64,000 bases of DNA from Truepera radiovictrix DSM 17093 (GTDB lineage: Bacteria > Deinococcota > Deinococci > Deinococcales > Trueperaceae). The position numbers and the translations under genes were made by a program. Below are positions 63,683 through 64,000 of the stretch, piece by piece (position 1 is the stretch's first letter; each line of letters starts with the position of its first letter). The notes beneath the pieces were generated by a model. The model saw nothing but the letters and a program-made list of their open reading frames with translations, had not been told where the DNA came from and searched no databases. Where the stretch lies: positions 749,001-813,000 of the forward strand of contig NC_014221.1 of NCBI RefSeq assembly GCF_000092425.1, given 5' to 3'.

Positions 63683-64000
63683 TGGCGCAGCTCAACCTGG
63701 TGCAGAGTGTAGCGCGGACGCTCGCGAGCGAGATGGCGCGCGACGAGCGCGTGGTCGTCTTAGGTGAGGACGTGGGTAAACGCGGCGGCGTCTTTCTGGC
63801 GACCGAGGGGCTGTTCGACCGCTTCGGCCCCGACCGCGTCATCGACTCCCCGCTCTCCGAAGCGGCGATTCTAGGGGCGGCCGTCGGGATGGCCGTCCAC
63901 GGCTTGCGCCCTGTGGCCGAGATCCAGTTCGCCGACTACGTCTACCCCGGTTTCGACCAGCTCGTCTCGCAAGCGGCGAAGCTGCGCTACCGCTCGGGCG
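63682..64000 (+). CDS. 2-oxoacid dehydrogenase E1 beta, N-terminal part
   Basis: Starts at the ATG overlapping the E1 alpha stop (TGATG) and runs off the window end after about 106 residues. The reading shows [60 protein letters not shown] and [19 protein letters not shown], all typical of E1 beta (transketolase-like). E2 and E3 genes presumably follow outside the window. Confidence 0.94.

Overview
The window is high-GC DNA, densely packed with bacterial genes and with many GTG/TTG starts. Gene content and promoter style (recA, recO, IS200/IS605, many TANNNT boxes 5-7 nt before start codons) suggest the Deinococcota. My best guess is a Truepera-like organism; this is inference, not a database match.

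Layout. 1-10 kb is mostly housekeeping: a PKD lipoprotein fragment, upp, a wecA/tagO-type transferase overlapping wecB, recO-plsY, an orphan histidine kinase, a DUF5872 protein, recA with a small 3' partner, and a PAS-LuxR regulator. 10-20 kb is a sugar-uptake and keto-sugar region: an RbsABC-type importer with a TIM-barrel isomerase and a Gfo/Idh/MocA oxidoreductase, then an intact IS200/IS605 element (TnpA, TnpB, probable omega RNA), then a second Gfo/Idh/MocA gene next to a ThuA-like gene. 20-31 kb is mixed: a secreted barrel-like protein, an IS5-type insertion sequence with a frameshifted transposase, a DUF1328 peptide, a FAD/Rieske fusion oxidoreductase, a formamidase, a ribokinase, PspC, DUF309, a small metallopeptidase, a DUF433/DUF5615 pair, two type IV pilin-like genes and two very acidic small proteins. 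Phased 7-bp repeat arrays sit beside several of these genes.

30-38 kb is a hemicellulose/arabinan locus: an ArsR-type regulator divergent from GH2 - binding protein - two permeases - GH43, with a clear TTGACA-N17-TACACT promoter. 38-45 kb carries an SDR, then a stress island (YciE-like ferritin-fold protein, small acidic protein, manganese catalase, SRPBCC membrane protein, zinc alcohol dehydrogenase), a second PAS-LuxR regulator and a beta-propeller lipoprotein. 46-55.5 kb (minus strand) is a surface-polysaccharide cluster (wzx, wzy-like, three glycosyltransferases) running into cysQ, sat and cysC, which together make and recycle PAPS. The wzx/wzy part is visibly AT-richer than its surroundings. 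55.7-64 kb returns to central metabolism: purA, a MerR regulator with a textbook operator, citrate synthase, a MgtC/DUF4010 membrane protein, a membrane/HRDC gene pair that looks frameshifted, and the two E1 genes of a 2-oxoacid dehydrogenase (the second cut by the window end).

The most unusual items are the heptad arrays with a shared 26-nt leader, the reconstructed TnpB element with its guide, the row of leaderless promoters, the PAS-LuxR pair with a conserved private linker, the aberrant second pilin and the PAPS module attached to a glycan cluster. I see no CRISPR array, tRNA or rRNA gene.
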